Source of the DNA: Pampus argenteus
Lineage: Eukaryota > Chordata > Actinopteri > Scombriformes > Stromateidae
Length of the DNA: 64,000 nt
Direction of reading: 5' to 3'
Assembly (NCBI GenBank): GCA_036937835.1
Contig: CM072877.1
Coordinates: forward strand, 8,756,501-8,820,500
Shown: piece by piece, positions 1 through 10,823 of the stretch
Layout: every line of letters starts with the position of its first letter
Position numbering within the stretch: the first letter of the stretch is position 1
Translations under genes and position numbers: made by a program
Notes under the pieces: model-generated
The model's database searches: none
Told to the model about the DNA's origin: nothing
Seen by the model: only the letters and a program-made list of their open reading frames with translations

Positions 1-2740
1 AATAGACGCTCGACGATGCTGCGGTAGAAAGGTGTAACAATGTCTGGCTCCGATAACATTCGATGTTTGAACAAGTAATTCTAAGCAGTGTTTAATCAGC
101 TATTCAAACAGCAGGGCTACTTGTACTCATGAATATCTTCTCTGACACTCGGGGGGGAATGATAATTTGACCTTAATGGATCTTTTCGGTTGAATTACGG
201 TTAATCAAGGTGCAGAGGTGATGAAATGAATTTATGAATGTCCACATTAAGCAAACATCACAACACTGTTTCTCTGTGTCTCCATTCCCCTTGACATAGT
301 TTCACTGTATCTCACAGTCCGGTCTGTGTCCTTGTTTTGTTTTGTTTTAAACCATCACCTTCACCTTTTCCTCCTTTTCTTCCCTCCTTTCTTTACCTCT
401 TACCTTTCTGTTTCTCTTTAATCCCACCGGTCTTGACCAGAGTTGTTCGCCACACATGAACTCATGAATCCAACCTACATTTATTTTTTTGTACTTTTTG
501 TGTACTGTAAGTGGACTGCATAACATTATGTTTATGAAGGCATGAATATGAACATGCTAGTGTACTGTATATATATTCCATTTTTCTCTATGTGTATGTG
601 TTCATGTGCTTGACTTTGGACCTATGCATACAGTTTATTGCCCATGGATTTGTGCATTCATTATCCTTTAAATAGCCTCTGGACAGCGATATGTGTTTGT
701 AATGTCCTGCAGGTCTTAACACCAGTGACCTCACAACATTATTTTGGCTCTTTTTGGTAATGCACTGCTCTAGGAAAATGTCACAGTGCTGCACAATACC
801 CTCACTGCAGAAACTACTGTGAGCGAAATGTTTAATTTTCCTGTAATGGGTGAAAAGCTTGTGTCTCCAAGGTAACCCCTTGAGCCTTTATGCACTGTAA
901 AATAACTAAGCATAATATATTAACATGAAAAAAAATCTTACCATATGCAGATAAGTGGTATTTGTAGGCATGTTTTGGACCTCACTCCCATAGATCCTTG
1001 CAATGTGTGTTGCGGGAAACTTGTCACTTTTTGGTATTTTTCTAAACCTTGAAACTGTGACTTGAATTTTATTTTATGTTATTTTGAATTTTAATCTATC
1101 ACAGTACAACCTGTCTAAATTTGCAAAAAACTTTGGTTACTTGCTGTTGTTTACTGTTCATTCACAAAGGACTGTGTCAGCTGGCATCAACCTAAATAAG
1201 TGAATAAATGAGTAAAAATGGTCAAATTGGAGCTCTGTGAAGGACATTGATGCTTTTTCATTCTCATTTGGTAGGGAATAAGAGTTTTCTAATGCTGCTT
1301 ACGATGTCCTGTCTATTACCAAGAGATCAATAGTACTTGAGCTGAATGTCATTATGGTTATTAAGCCTGCTTGCCTGTATGGTGATGAGGCATGAGGACA
1401 TTACGCAGGGCGGTGTGGGAGCCTGTGCATATGCGTGAGTGAGTACACGAGTGTACTCGTAAGTGTATCTGCTTGTATTTCCGCTGTTGCTGTAAGGCGT
1501 ATTATACATGTGTGGCACGCGTGCCGAGTGCTCATGATCTGATGAATCCCGGCGATTCAGTGGAATTCAAAAGGAGCGAGAGGGAGCAGTTTCAAGGTAA
1601 AAGGGGAGAGAAAGTGATGGAGAGGGGAGAGTAAAATGTGAACAGAAAGAGACACAGAGGGAGAATGAGGGAAAGTAAGGCAGCCACAGACAGTGGGAAT
1701 AACTTACAGAGATGAAGATAACAGCAACCTGGAAGTGGAAACACTGACATTATCATATGTTGGTATTTGGTCATTAAGGTTCCCTAAACACAAGTGCAAC
1801 CAAACGAGAGCTTATCGGTTAAAAGACACGTTTAGCAATAGTCCAAAACGTTTTAATTGTCTCGAGATTTCATTAAAGACCAAAACCACGATGAATTGAT
1901 CCTTCAAACAAGTGTAGTATTGCTTGTGCACCCATAAACCTCCATTCATTACCCATCCCACATGCACCACTTTTGTGCTTTAAATATTTAGCAGGCTATT
2001 TTCAGTTGTATCAATCCACAGCTGTAAATAGTCCTTAATAAATGCCATATTTATGCTTATTTGAGTAATATTTGTTAAAAAATGACAATGCACATATGTT
2101 TAAGAAATAGCTTTACTGTTTAAAAAAATGAAACTATATATTTGTGATCAATTCTTAAAGGTATACACTGAGAGACGCAGTTAGGACCATTACCACATGT
2201 TTACATACCAAGTTATTTGTCCTAGATGATTTTAATGTGTTCCAGCATCAGAACAGAACAATGTGACCGAGAAAAGGTAGAGGATAAAGAGAGACATGTT
2301 GAACTAAATGAGATAAACGGAGGAGAAAGACGAGAGCAGGAGAACTTAAAAGTTCAAAGCAGGATATGGATAGCGGCAGATGGCAGGGAGGGGAGTAAAG
2401 GACAGACAGGGGTTGAGGATAAGAGAGATGAGAGAGACTGACTGCCACAGAGTGAGAGGAGGACAGTGCAAACTTTGATAAGACAGAAGAAAGACAAGAA
2501 GAGGTTAAAAGGAAAGGACAGACAACGAAACATAAAGAGAAGGAGAAGGAGCAGGGGCTGGGGAGACGAATGGATATTGGAAAGGACAGCAGTACAGAGA
2601 GATGTGACCCCAGATGATGACGGATGGGATGCAGGAGCAGGAGAGCAAGAGAGGAGGTCACAAAAAAGTCATTTTTAGCAAAAACATTCTAAGGGGCATG
2701 CTTCCTGTCAAAGATGTTCCTTTTTTCCTTTTGGAAACTT

Positions 2741-2890
2741 CTCCTCTCCTCTCCTCTCCTCTCCTCTCCTCTCCTCTCCTCTCCTCTCCTCTCCTCTCCT
2801 CTCCTCTCCTCTCCTCTCCTCTCCTCTCCTCTCCTCTCCTCTCCTCTCCTCTCCTCTCCTCTCCTCTCCTCTCCTCTCCTCTCCTCTCCT
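2741..2890. repeat. (CTCCT)30 pentanucleotide microsatellite
   Basis: Thirty uninterrupted CTCCT units, 150 bp, all pyrimidine on the plus strand. The translations on both strands (Leu-Ser-Ser-Pro and Arg-Gly-Glu-Glu repeats) are artefacts. A pure homopurine-homopyrimidine tract of this length is known to be able to adopt triplex (H-DNA) structure, and it is likely to be length-polymorphic. A second array of the same unit in the same orientation lies at 34592-34753. Confidence 0.97.
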
Positions 2891-3855
2891 CAAAGCTAAC
2901 ATCAAAGTCAAACTGCATGGTTTTCTGCTAACTTTTTATGTAAATAAAGTCACACATCCGTTCAAAGTAACTTGACAGAGGAGGAGATCAAAGGCAGTTG
3001 GCATTTGTAACCAGTGACATATGCATATGCACGCACATTACTTGGACTTTGGAGGGCAGGCATGGAAATGGCTAGGATGGACAGAAGAGGAAAGAAAAGA
3101 CTGATACAAAATAAAGGGAGAACAGAGATAGAGGGAGGTTGAGGGGAAACAAAAGACAGAAAGAGAGAACAAACAGTGTCAGGTTAATGTTAATGGGGAC
3201 AAGGATCTTGTCATATTAAATATAGATGGCTCTGTTATGGGACATGAAATATACATGAAACACTAGGTTGACATCTGTATCAGCTGCGAAAGGGAAGATA
3301 GCTCATGTGAAAAACAGCAAAATGAGAGCGAGAGGCACTGTGGTGAGAGAGAGAGAAAGAAGGGAGGAGGGTGGAGACAGACAGACAAAGACAAGGAGAG
3401 AGACATGAGAGCAAGGCAAGAATCTTGACAGCATTTGATCCCAGGCCAGCGGGGGGGAACTTTTTTCTTTTCTTTGTAGACGAGGGCTTTTCCTAAGATA
3501 CAGATCAATATTTTATTGTTGTTTCTTGTTGTGCTGTCGATCCTCCGTGTTGAAGTGTTAATCTGACGTCTTCACTGTGTGCGGTCATGACAGGTCCCGC
3601 GGGACTTATCAGCAGAGCAGGGCTACTAACCCCAGCGTCCTGGCTAAAACTCCCATAAGGCTCACATATATATCCCTTAACCTTCAGGGTCACCGTCTCT
3701 ACAACTCGCTGCCACAACGCGGTGTCAACAAAGTGTGCTCAGCTGGACAAACTAAATACCGCAAAATTGATTGAAAAAGATTGATTGCAACAATAGGATG
3801 AATTATAATATTTCCATTTCTCCATATTCATTTCGTTATGTCATTTGAAAACTTG

Positions 3856-3915
3856 TGTCTATTTCTTGTTGCTAGGAACAAGTATGACAGAATATGCAGC
3901 AATGTCTCGACACAG
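3856..3915 (+). pseudogene. Decayed partial duplicate of the Ig-exon 5' end
   Basis: This 60-bp block aligns without gaps to 4061-4120, exactly 205 bp downstream, with 45 of 60 identical bases by hand count. The matching region covers the acceptor and the first 47 bases of the Ig exon. In the exon's frame it reads ARNKYDRICSNVSTQ against ARIQYERMGSDVTMQ in the real exon, and most changes are conservative. The acceptor TAG of the real exon (4071-4073) is TTG here (3866-3868), although a second AG seven bases further on is kept. Similarity stops abruptly after 3915, so no complete exon remains. It is best read as an old local duplication fragment; a cryptic alternative exon start is less likely. 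Confidence 0.6.
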
Positions 3916-4073
3916 AATATTTTGCCTCTTGTATATGCTGATATAATTATGAAGGCTTCGATTCAGATGGCTTCCAGTTGGTAGGAGCATGTCTGCACAA
4001 AGGGCAGATATTTCACTCGTTTTTACCTGTTAATATCACAAACACTTCATCTATGCCTCTTGTCTGTTTCTAG

Positions 4074-4307
4074 TTGCTAGGATCCAGTACGAGCGAATGG
4101 GCAGTGATGTCACCATGCAGTGCGGCTCCCTGGACAATGACGCATCAGTATCATGGAAGGTGAATGGGACGGATGTGAAGGCCCAGCACCGTCTAGAGGG
4201 CCCCAGGCTGATGCTGACCCAAGTGGCCCTGGGCCACAACGGACTCTACAGCTGCTTTCAGAACCCGCACGGAGAGAGACGTGACACCATCAATCTCCGC
4301 ATCGGCG
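4074..4307 (+). CDS. cntfr: CNTF receptor alpha, Ig-like domain exon (internal, phase 1-1)
   Basis: This 234-bp exon encodes the N-terminal Ig-like domain of ciliary neurotrophic factor receptor alpha, the ligand-binding subunit that works with gp130 and LIFR at the cell surface. The encoded protein contains YERMGSDVTMQC, SWKVNGTD and LGHNGLYSCF, close to the human CNTFR pattern as I remember it. The Ig disulfide cysteines are at codons 4121-4123 and 4253-4255, the core Trp at 4154-4156, and an N-glycosylation sequon NGT at 4163-4171. The acceptor is TTCTAG ending at 4073 and the donor is G|GTAAGT after 4307. I chose acceptor 4073 over the AG at 4080 because it makes a symmetric phase 1-1 exon that joins the next exon in frame. 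The signal-peptide exon is not in the window. Confidence 0.93.
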
Positions 4308-6545
4308 GTAAGTAGCCAGACAATTGCCCGCCAAATATTACTTTCAAATAGGACATCATGAATTTTTAATCACCCCAAAGGGGAAAGTGGGTCATTGCAG
4401 CAGTGTAAGGAGAGTGAAAGGAAGAAGCTGGAACCGGCCATGATGCAATTACAACTCCAAGAGAAATAAATGAATTAATAATGAGAAGTTTTACGACTCT
4501 TAGCTTGTATGTAAGATGTGCAAAGGCAAAAACAAAAATAATATGTCAGTTGCAGCTCTAATGTATTGTTGCAACTTCAACTTCTTTGGAAATGTAATGA
4601 TCATGATCATGTTCATGGCTTTCCTGCACCGGGCTACAAGTAAGTTCCAACGTAGCTTGTTTTGAATATAATGGGAGTAATGTTGTGCTATAACTTACAG
4701 TGAGGAGTTAAGATATAATTAACATTCATTATAATTGTTTTTTCACGTCAGAACATATTTACACTGGGTGCACATTACCTGCATATATCATAACACCATA
4801 ACAATCTTTTGTAGGTCTCTTACTTTAGTTCGCAGTAAGCTTTGTCTCCCATATTACTCAAATAATGCACGATGGATGAAACATCGTTTTGATCGCGGAT
4901 GACTTTAAGTGTGTATGGTGTAGTTAGAAACAGTGAACAAAGTGGTAAGTTTAATGTGAAATTACAGCCACTCTTTTAATTCCGCAGTTGGGTTGAATAG
5001 ATTTACACACAGTGTCAAGTGCTGACACGATGGCTTTGTGTTAACGACATTGCAAGAAGGATGCCTTTGAATTACACCAAAGAATGATTAAATTGCAAGC
5101 AGCTTATTACCAAATTCACAAGACACTGTACATTATTTGGAGTACCATCCCTTTATAAGTGTCTTTTAAATATATTTTTGTCGCTTAGCCGGTAAAACCC
5201 TTTAGTTAAATAATAGTTTTAATGGCTTAGTTATATTTGAAGTGATGTTTAATTTCAAATTTAAATGCTAATATAAAACTTCAATTGTTATCACAACAGT
5301 CCTTACAGTAACGCTCGTTGCCCACTGACAAGCTCTGATGATTAGTCGTTAGAGTAACATTTGGTCAATTTTTCTGTTCATTCTAATAATTATGAAAAAA
5401 GCAAAATTAATGCCAATTTAACAGCATGTTGGCAATGGCCTCCTTTGAGGACCATTATTCCGACGGTGAAGTATTTGGGCCTGTGCACAGTAATTGTGTC
5501 GAGATATGATGGAGTTGAAAATGATAAATACGCCTGAGGTTAATTTGGAATGAACACCTGTTGTTAAACGGGGTATTTAGCTAAAGTTACAAAAATATTC
5601 ATGCACGGATTCTCTTTTTTAAACTGATCATTGCACATTTTTAACAAAATTACCTAAAATATTTAGTCTTTATTTTTTCCTATGTGATTTGGCTTAATTT
5701 TGAGAACACAACAGTGGATTTATGTTTTATTATTGCAGTTGGTAAAACCAGGGATGCACTTTTCAAGCTCCAATAGTTTCTGTATTATTTCTGCAGTCCT
5801 GTATTTCCTTGCATACAAGTGATCACTCTCTATCTCCCCTCCATTTGTGTCTGTTGGTAGCATAGACAGTATTTTTTAAATTAAATTACCACCAGGAATC
5901 ATGCTGCAGCTGATAGCTGGCTACCAGGTGAAATTAGATATCTCTTTGGCATCAATCATAGCAGGCTTCTTGGAGCCAAAAGTGACACACATTTTGATAC
6001 ACTGCCGCAGAAAAACCTTGATTCATCACTCTCGTGACATTGAAGAATATGAGCCCTGACCAGTTTTCTTCTTTCTGACACTGTTGTTCTAATAGAGCCC
6101 ACCTCAGGTCTAAATCAGAGAAAGGTTGATTGAAATGAAGGCCTTTTGGTGAGTGGAAATGTCACAGCAGTAAATAGCGCTACTGTGAATTTTTTAGACA
6201 GCATTTATTGAAAAAAAATAACCCCATTTAAGTCAAAAAGGTTATGAAGGAGTGGTCAGGACATGCCACCAGCAGCTAACCAGGAAACCCTGCTCTTGTG
6301 TTTTAGCTTAGTATGTTTCCATCCTCTTATCAACATGCATCATTTTATCCCTGCTAAATGTTAAAGTGTAACATTTCCATAATATTTGACGAATGAGACT
6401 GTATGGGAGTGTGACAGTCTGGTTAATCATATCGTCAATGATGAATTACTGAATGCTGAAATAATACTGAATAAATGAGAGTTTTATGTTATGGTACATT
6501 ATGTCAGCAGGGTGAATGATGCATGATGCATAAACAGGCCAGAAG

Positions 6546-6546
<1 letters not shown>
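4308..6546. other. Intron block, complex and repeat-free
   Basis: About 2.2 kb of AT-rich sequence without microsatellites or recognisable mobile DNA directly after the Ig exon. Parts of it (about 5020-5160, 5320-5580, 5880-6180) are compositionally complex with many TAAT, ATTAAT and CAAT words, which would fit intronic regulatory DNA. There is no direct evidence of function. Confidence 0.35.

Positions 6547-6596
<50 letters not shown>
6547..6596. repeat. (TG)25 microsatellite
   Basis: Perfect TG dinucleotide run of 50 bp in the giant intron. Confidence 0.97.
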
Positions 6597-6598
<2 letters not shown>

Positions 6599-7625
6599 AT
6601 GTGTTTCTTTTCACGAGCGGTCATTTTCTGCATTATAATGATGCTTTGGTGGTCTCAAATGGTAGGTGTGTGTGTGAGAGAGAGTTACACTGTGTAAATA
6701 ATCAGGGGTCAAGTTTGAGATAACAATACCTCTGCGGCCTAACCTGGCAGTGAATGTAATTGCCTTGATAACATTTGGTGATTTTATGATATGTCCAAGG
6801 CATGCGCTTGGGCAACATCAACTTTTTTTAAACTACAGGAACTCAGATCGTTCTCTCATATTCTCCCTGCTTGTTTTTCTTTCTCTAGTCAGCTTTTTTT
6901 CTTTCTCATCTGTCATCACTGCCCCGCCGTTCCTTCTGTTTTTGCACTTTTCTCTTTTGTTCTTTGTCCTCCCGCTGTGTCTTTCTCGAGGTTTGTATCT
7001 GAAGTTTTGCATTATGGTAATTGTCACCTACAATACTTGTGTCAAAAGTTGCATTTTTGTGCCAAAAGTGTTACAGCGTATACAGTGATAATGACGCCAT
7101 GACAGGCTACACTTGCTGTGATTGCCATCACGATGATCGTTTGATTTTATGCAGTGTTTATTACTTGCACCAGGGGCTTGTTATGTTTAACACAGATAGA
7201 AGTGTTATCAGGAGAATAGCAGAGAGCCATCTGTCTCTGCTTTTTTTAAATGATCTATTTCACTCTGTTTCTTCTTTCCCTCAAACTTTGTGATCATGTC
7301 TCTTGTTCTTCCTCTTCATCACTCCTGTCTGCATCGTCACTCTGCGTCACCATATTAATGTCATTCTCCAGTACTCCCGTACAGTACCTCTTCCCACCCT
7401 CCACGTCCCTCTCTGTGTCTCGGTGTTTTAGCTTGTAGATTGTGGCAGCATCTGTGAACTGTGTGTTTACACTGGTTTACATTAAGAGCAGAGCACGTCA
7501 TACCATGACCCGAACCCATCCGTTTGTGTATCTGTGCTTGCGCCGTCTTCACACTAAATTTACGAAGCATTTGTGATCTTTCTCCAGGAGTATGTCAACA
7601 TCATTTCAGCACGAGGAGACCACAG

Positions 7626-7662
<37 letters not shown>

Positions 7663-8524
7663 CTCTTGTATTTTTATGTGAAAGTAGTGGTGCTGTGATG
7701 TCTGTTTCTTTCCCCACTGTACTGTATATAGCTATAGGATGTTTACATTGTATCACTCACTTAGGGTAGATACGAAGCTACAATTATCTTTTTTTTTTTT
7801 TTTTTTTAAATTACACATAAATATTGAACTGTGTGCTGGCATGTGTGTACATGTGGAAGGATGGGAGTGAGTGTTTGTGTCTGTGCATTGTGTCCACATG
7901 TTGTGTCACACACATGGCAGGATGTTATTGTCATAAAGTGTTTAAAAAAAAAAGTTTCTGCCTTATATGTAAGCAAACACTCAGGGAAGCACACATAAAC
8001 ACACACACACACACACACCAGCACCCAAGTACTTAATGACATCTTTGGACTCTATCTTCAATGAAGAATTGATCTTCAGTGGTAGAAAGATAGAAAGCGA
8101 TAGACTGATAAAAAAATGAAATGGACAGTTCATTGTAATTTAATAGGGGTGAAGTTGAAGTTGTAAACTCTAAAGCTCTTTGGTGAAAGACAACACCCTT
8201 TTCCTTTGCTGTCACAACACAGAAGTTATTACTGTCCTGCCCTTTTCTGGCTTTGTCCATTCTTCTACCTATCGCTGTCTTCAATGGCCGTCAGCGCGGA
8301 GATTTATAGCATCACAACATGGGCCGAACCCACCTAGTTATTTAGCCTGTCAGCTAACACAGCATTGAGGTAGGTCATATATCCAGCCCCCTCACCCTGG
8401 TGACCTGTCACACAGTTAGCCTACAAGATACATAGTCTTCCAGTAAGCCACCATTCAGTTACAAGACCTGTTTGTTAACCTGCCAGACAGTCCCAGTGAA
8501 CCAGTTAAAACTGCCAGATAGCAA

Positions 8525-8552
8525 GACTGGTTAGGTTTAGGCACAAAAAAAC
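8525..8552 (-). repeat. Dispersed-repeat motif, minus strand
   Basis: Read on the minus strand this contains TTTTTTTGTGCCTAAACC followed by TAACCAG. The same motif, with a two-base insertion and two changes, occurs on the plus strand at about 30785-30817. I recall this motif as a frequent component of dispersed teleost repeats, but cannot name the family. Element boundaries are not visible. Confidence 0.5.
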
Positions 8553-9337
8553 GCTCTAGGAATAGAGTATCTAAAATGATCCCTTTGTTAAGGATACATA
8601 AACGTGCGGTGTGAGTTGAAGTTACTACTGTTGGATTAATGCCTCCATTCACCCCTCCTCCTCTGAGTGTGGAAACATGTCGACATATGTAGTATATAAG
8701 TCATCTGAATTGCAAGCTGTGAATGATGGTAGCAGAGTGAGTGTTTTACATGTATCGTTAGCAAAAAGGCAGTCAGAAACTCTACAATCCTTAAAAAAAA
8801 TCCCATATGTTTTTTATTTTTTTATTTTTTTTTCTCTCTGTTTCTCCCCTTTTAGGTTTAATCCATGAATCTTGAAGTACAACGTAAAGTGGCTGAAATG
8901 TCGACATGCAATAGAATAAGGTTGATGGTTCATGAGCTATTGATATTTGCAGGACGGTTGCCCTGCTCCATGGTAAACATCTCTTTCTAAATGCAATGAT
9001 TTAGTGTAGAGGTGTGAAATCGGGTTGGCCTTCCAAACATTGAGCCATGCATATTTAAAGGCTCTGTCACTGATCACCCTGCATCTTTAAAGCCCATTAG
9101 CCAGCTACTCAGCCAGTCACTCAGGCTGCCAGCTGACACTACACAAGAAGAAATAATTTTTTTTTTTTTTCTTCACTCAAATTCTTGACAGATAATTCAT
9201 GGGACAAACAGGGCACTCAGAGCACTCCCATTACTGTAATGACAAGATTTTAAACATCTATAATGAAGAAAAACATTTATATTGTGAGCAGGAGTGGCGT
9301 CTGTTTAGTAAGAAATTTATACCATAAATCATCACAC

Positions 9338-9339
<2 letters not shown>

Positions 9340-9369
<30 letters not shown>

Positions 9370-9371
9370 AA
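9340..9371. repeat. (GAAA)8 tetranucleotide microsatellite
   Basis: Eight perfect GAAA units. Confidence 0.95.
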
Positions 9372-9831
9372 TGGGGTTCTAGGTTTGGCATTGACTCAGT
9401 GTTGTAAACAAATCCAGTCTGAGCTGCTCTCACATCATTCAAGTTCCGTTATGTAAACTTAGTTTTGGTGTAGACTTTTTTTCTTTACGCTACAAATAAT
9501 AACAGAAGTCTCAACCAATGCTGCGGGTCGACTTCTGAGGCCATTTGGCTTCAGTTAAGGTGTGTGCGTACATTGTCGTGTTTGTGTGCATGTGTTGAGT
9601 ACTGAAATGGTTTAGAAAAAAGGAGGGAACTCTCTTAAAAGGTCAATACAGCAAAAAAATTACTTCTTATTTCTCTTTTCAGCTTTAATTCAGTACTTTA
9701 GTTCTCTTCGGAAATAAGCTATTTCTGTCTTTCTCAGTCAAACTAACAAGTATAGAAGTGTAAGCATAACCGATAATGAAGGTTCGAATGGGGTGGAATA
9801 TTATTAATGTTTTTAAATCATCCAGAAGGCT

Positions 9832-9836
<5 letters not shown>

Positions 9837-9876
<40 letters not shown>
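9837..9876. repeat. (TG)20 microsatellite
   Basis: Perfect TG run of 40 bp. Confidence 0.96.
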
Positions 9877-9877
<1 letters not shown>

Positions 9878-10549
9878 CGAAAGCTGACATGTCTGGTCAT
9901 GTTTTTAATTTTGGTTACTAACCTATGAACCATAGTTCACTGCCTTAATCACACTAATTCTGGCAGTTTTAAGTTCTTGTATGCCTGCTTGTTTTTGGAC
10001 AATATTTCGACTTATTTTAAGGATATGCTGTCATTTCAGTCAAATTAAATTCAATACATGTTTTATGTAAACATGTAGATCAATTCATCGATCCATTCCT
10101 GATCGATGAATTGTCATTGCTTAAGTCCCGCTCACACTGGAGGGACTCAACAACCCTGACACTTAGTAGCCTAACAGCACATGTGCAGCAAGTCACTGGT
10201 AACTCAAATATTAGAATATCACTTTTAGGCTATATAACTATATTTCTGTAAGTTACAGTACTGACAGTATGCAAAGCACCAGGGAGCTCATTGTGCAGGA
10301 GGATCTGATACAGAGAACATCCAGTTGATGCCTCACTGCCCTGAATTTCTTTGGTGCCACAGCCTTGATGTTGACAATGTTAAGTTTGTCAATATTTAAT
10401 TTCTTCTCTGGTACAGTGCTAAAATAATCCTTTGAATGCTGAAATCTATTTTTTATATTCTAAAGTATTATTATTATTATTATTATTTATTTCTAAATGT
10501 TCATTTTGTTAGCATTTGATGGCTAACCCCGGTCTCTATGAAAGACTAT

Positions 10550-10550
<1 letters not shown>

Positions 10551-10613
<63 letters not shown>

Positions 10614-10623
10614 ACACACACAC
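10551..10623. repeat. (CA)n microsatellite, one interruption
   Basis: CA run of about 73 bp with a single CATA interruption near 10609. A second, imperfect CA cluster follows at 10783-10817. Confidence 0.96.
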
Positions 10624-10823
10624 TGATTGGTTGCCTTCAGCCTTGCTATGGATGAGTTGAAGGAGGAGTGAGTTCTCCTGTTTGATTGATGTGCATCTCT
10701 TACCCTCAGGCAACGTATTTCCACACAAACACACCAATTGATATATATTTCCTTTTCCTGGGAAGCTTGTGTGTATATCCACACAAAACACACACATGCA
10801 TACACACACACACACACTCAGGG

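Larger units (their letters stand above)
1..4073 (+). other. cntfr: Intron 5' of the Ig-domain exon (partial)
   Basis: This is non-coding sequence upstream of the first recognisable exon. It ends in a strong acceptor: a pyrimidine-rich stretch followed by TTCTAG at 4068-4073. I found no exon here that could supply a signal peptide with a phase-1 donor, so the leader exon is probably left of the window. Contents: ordinary AT-rich sequence to about 2200; a purine-rich stretch at 2240-2680 that produces meaningless Arg/Glu/Lys-rich frames; a long (CTCCT)n array at 2741-2890; another purine-rich stretch at 3060-3420; and a decayed copy of the next exon's start at 3856-3915. Confidence 0.75.
6597..10823. 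other. Intron block rich in microsatellites
   Basis: TG/CA runs at about 7627-7661, 7999-8018, 9837-9876 and 10551-10623, a (GAAA)8 run at 9340-9371, and poly-T at 7791-7807. Between 8345 and 8520 short words such as CAGTTA, CTGCCAG and GCCTAC recur loosely, probably an eroded dispersed repeat (see 8525-8552). I see no gene. Confidence 0.6.

Noticed and set aside
2658..2931. Open frames with Leu-Ser-Ser-Pro and Arg-Gly-Glu-Glu repeats on both strands
   Set aside because: They are translations of the (CTCCT)n microsatellite; the same applies to 34429-34878.
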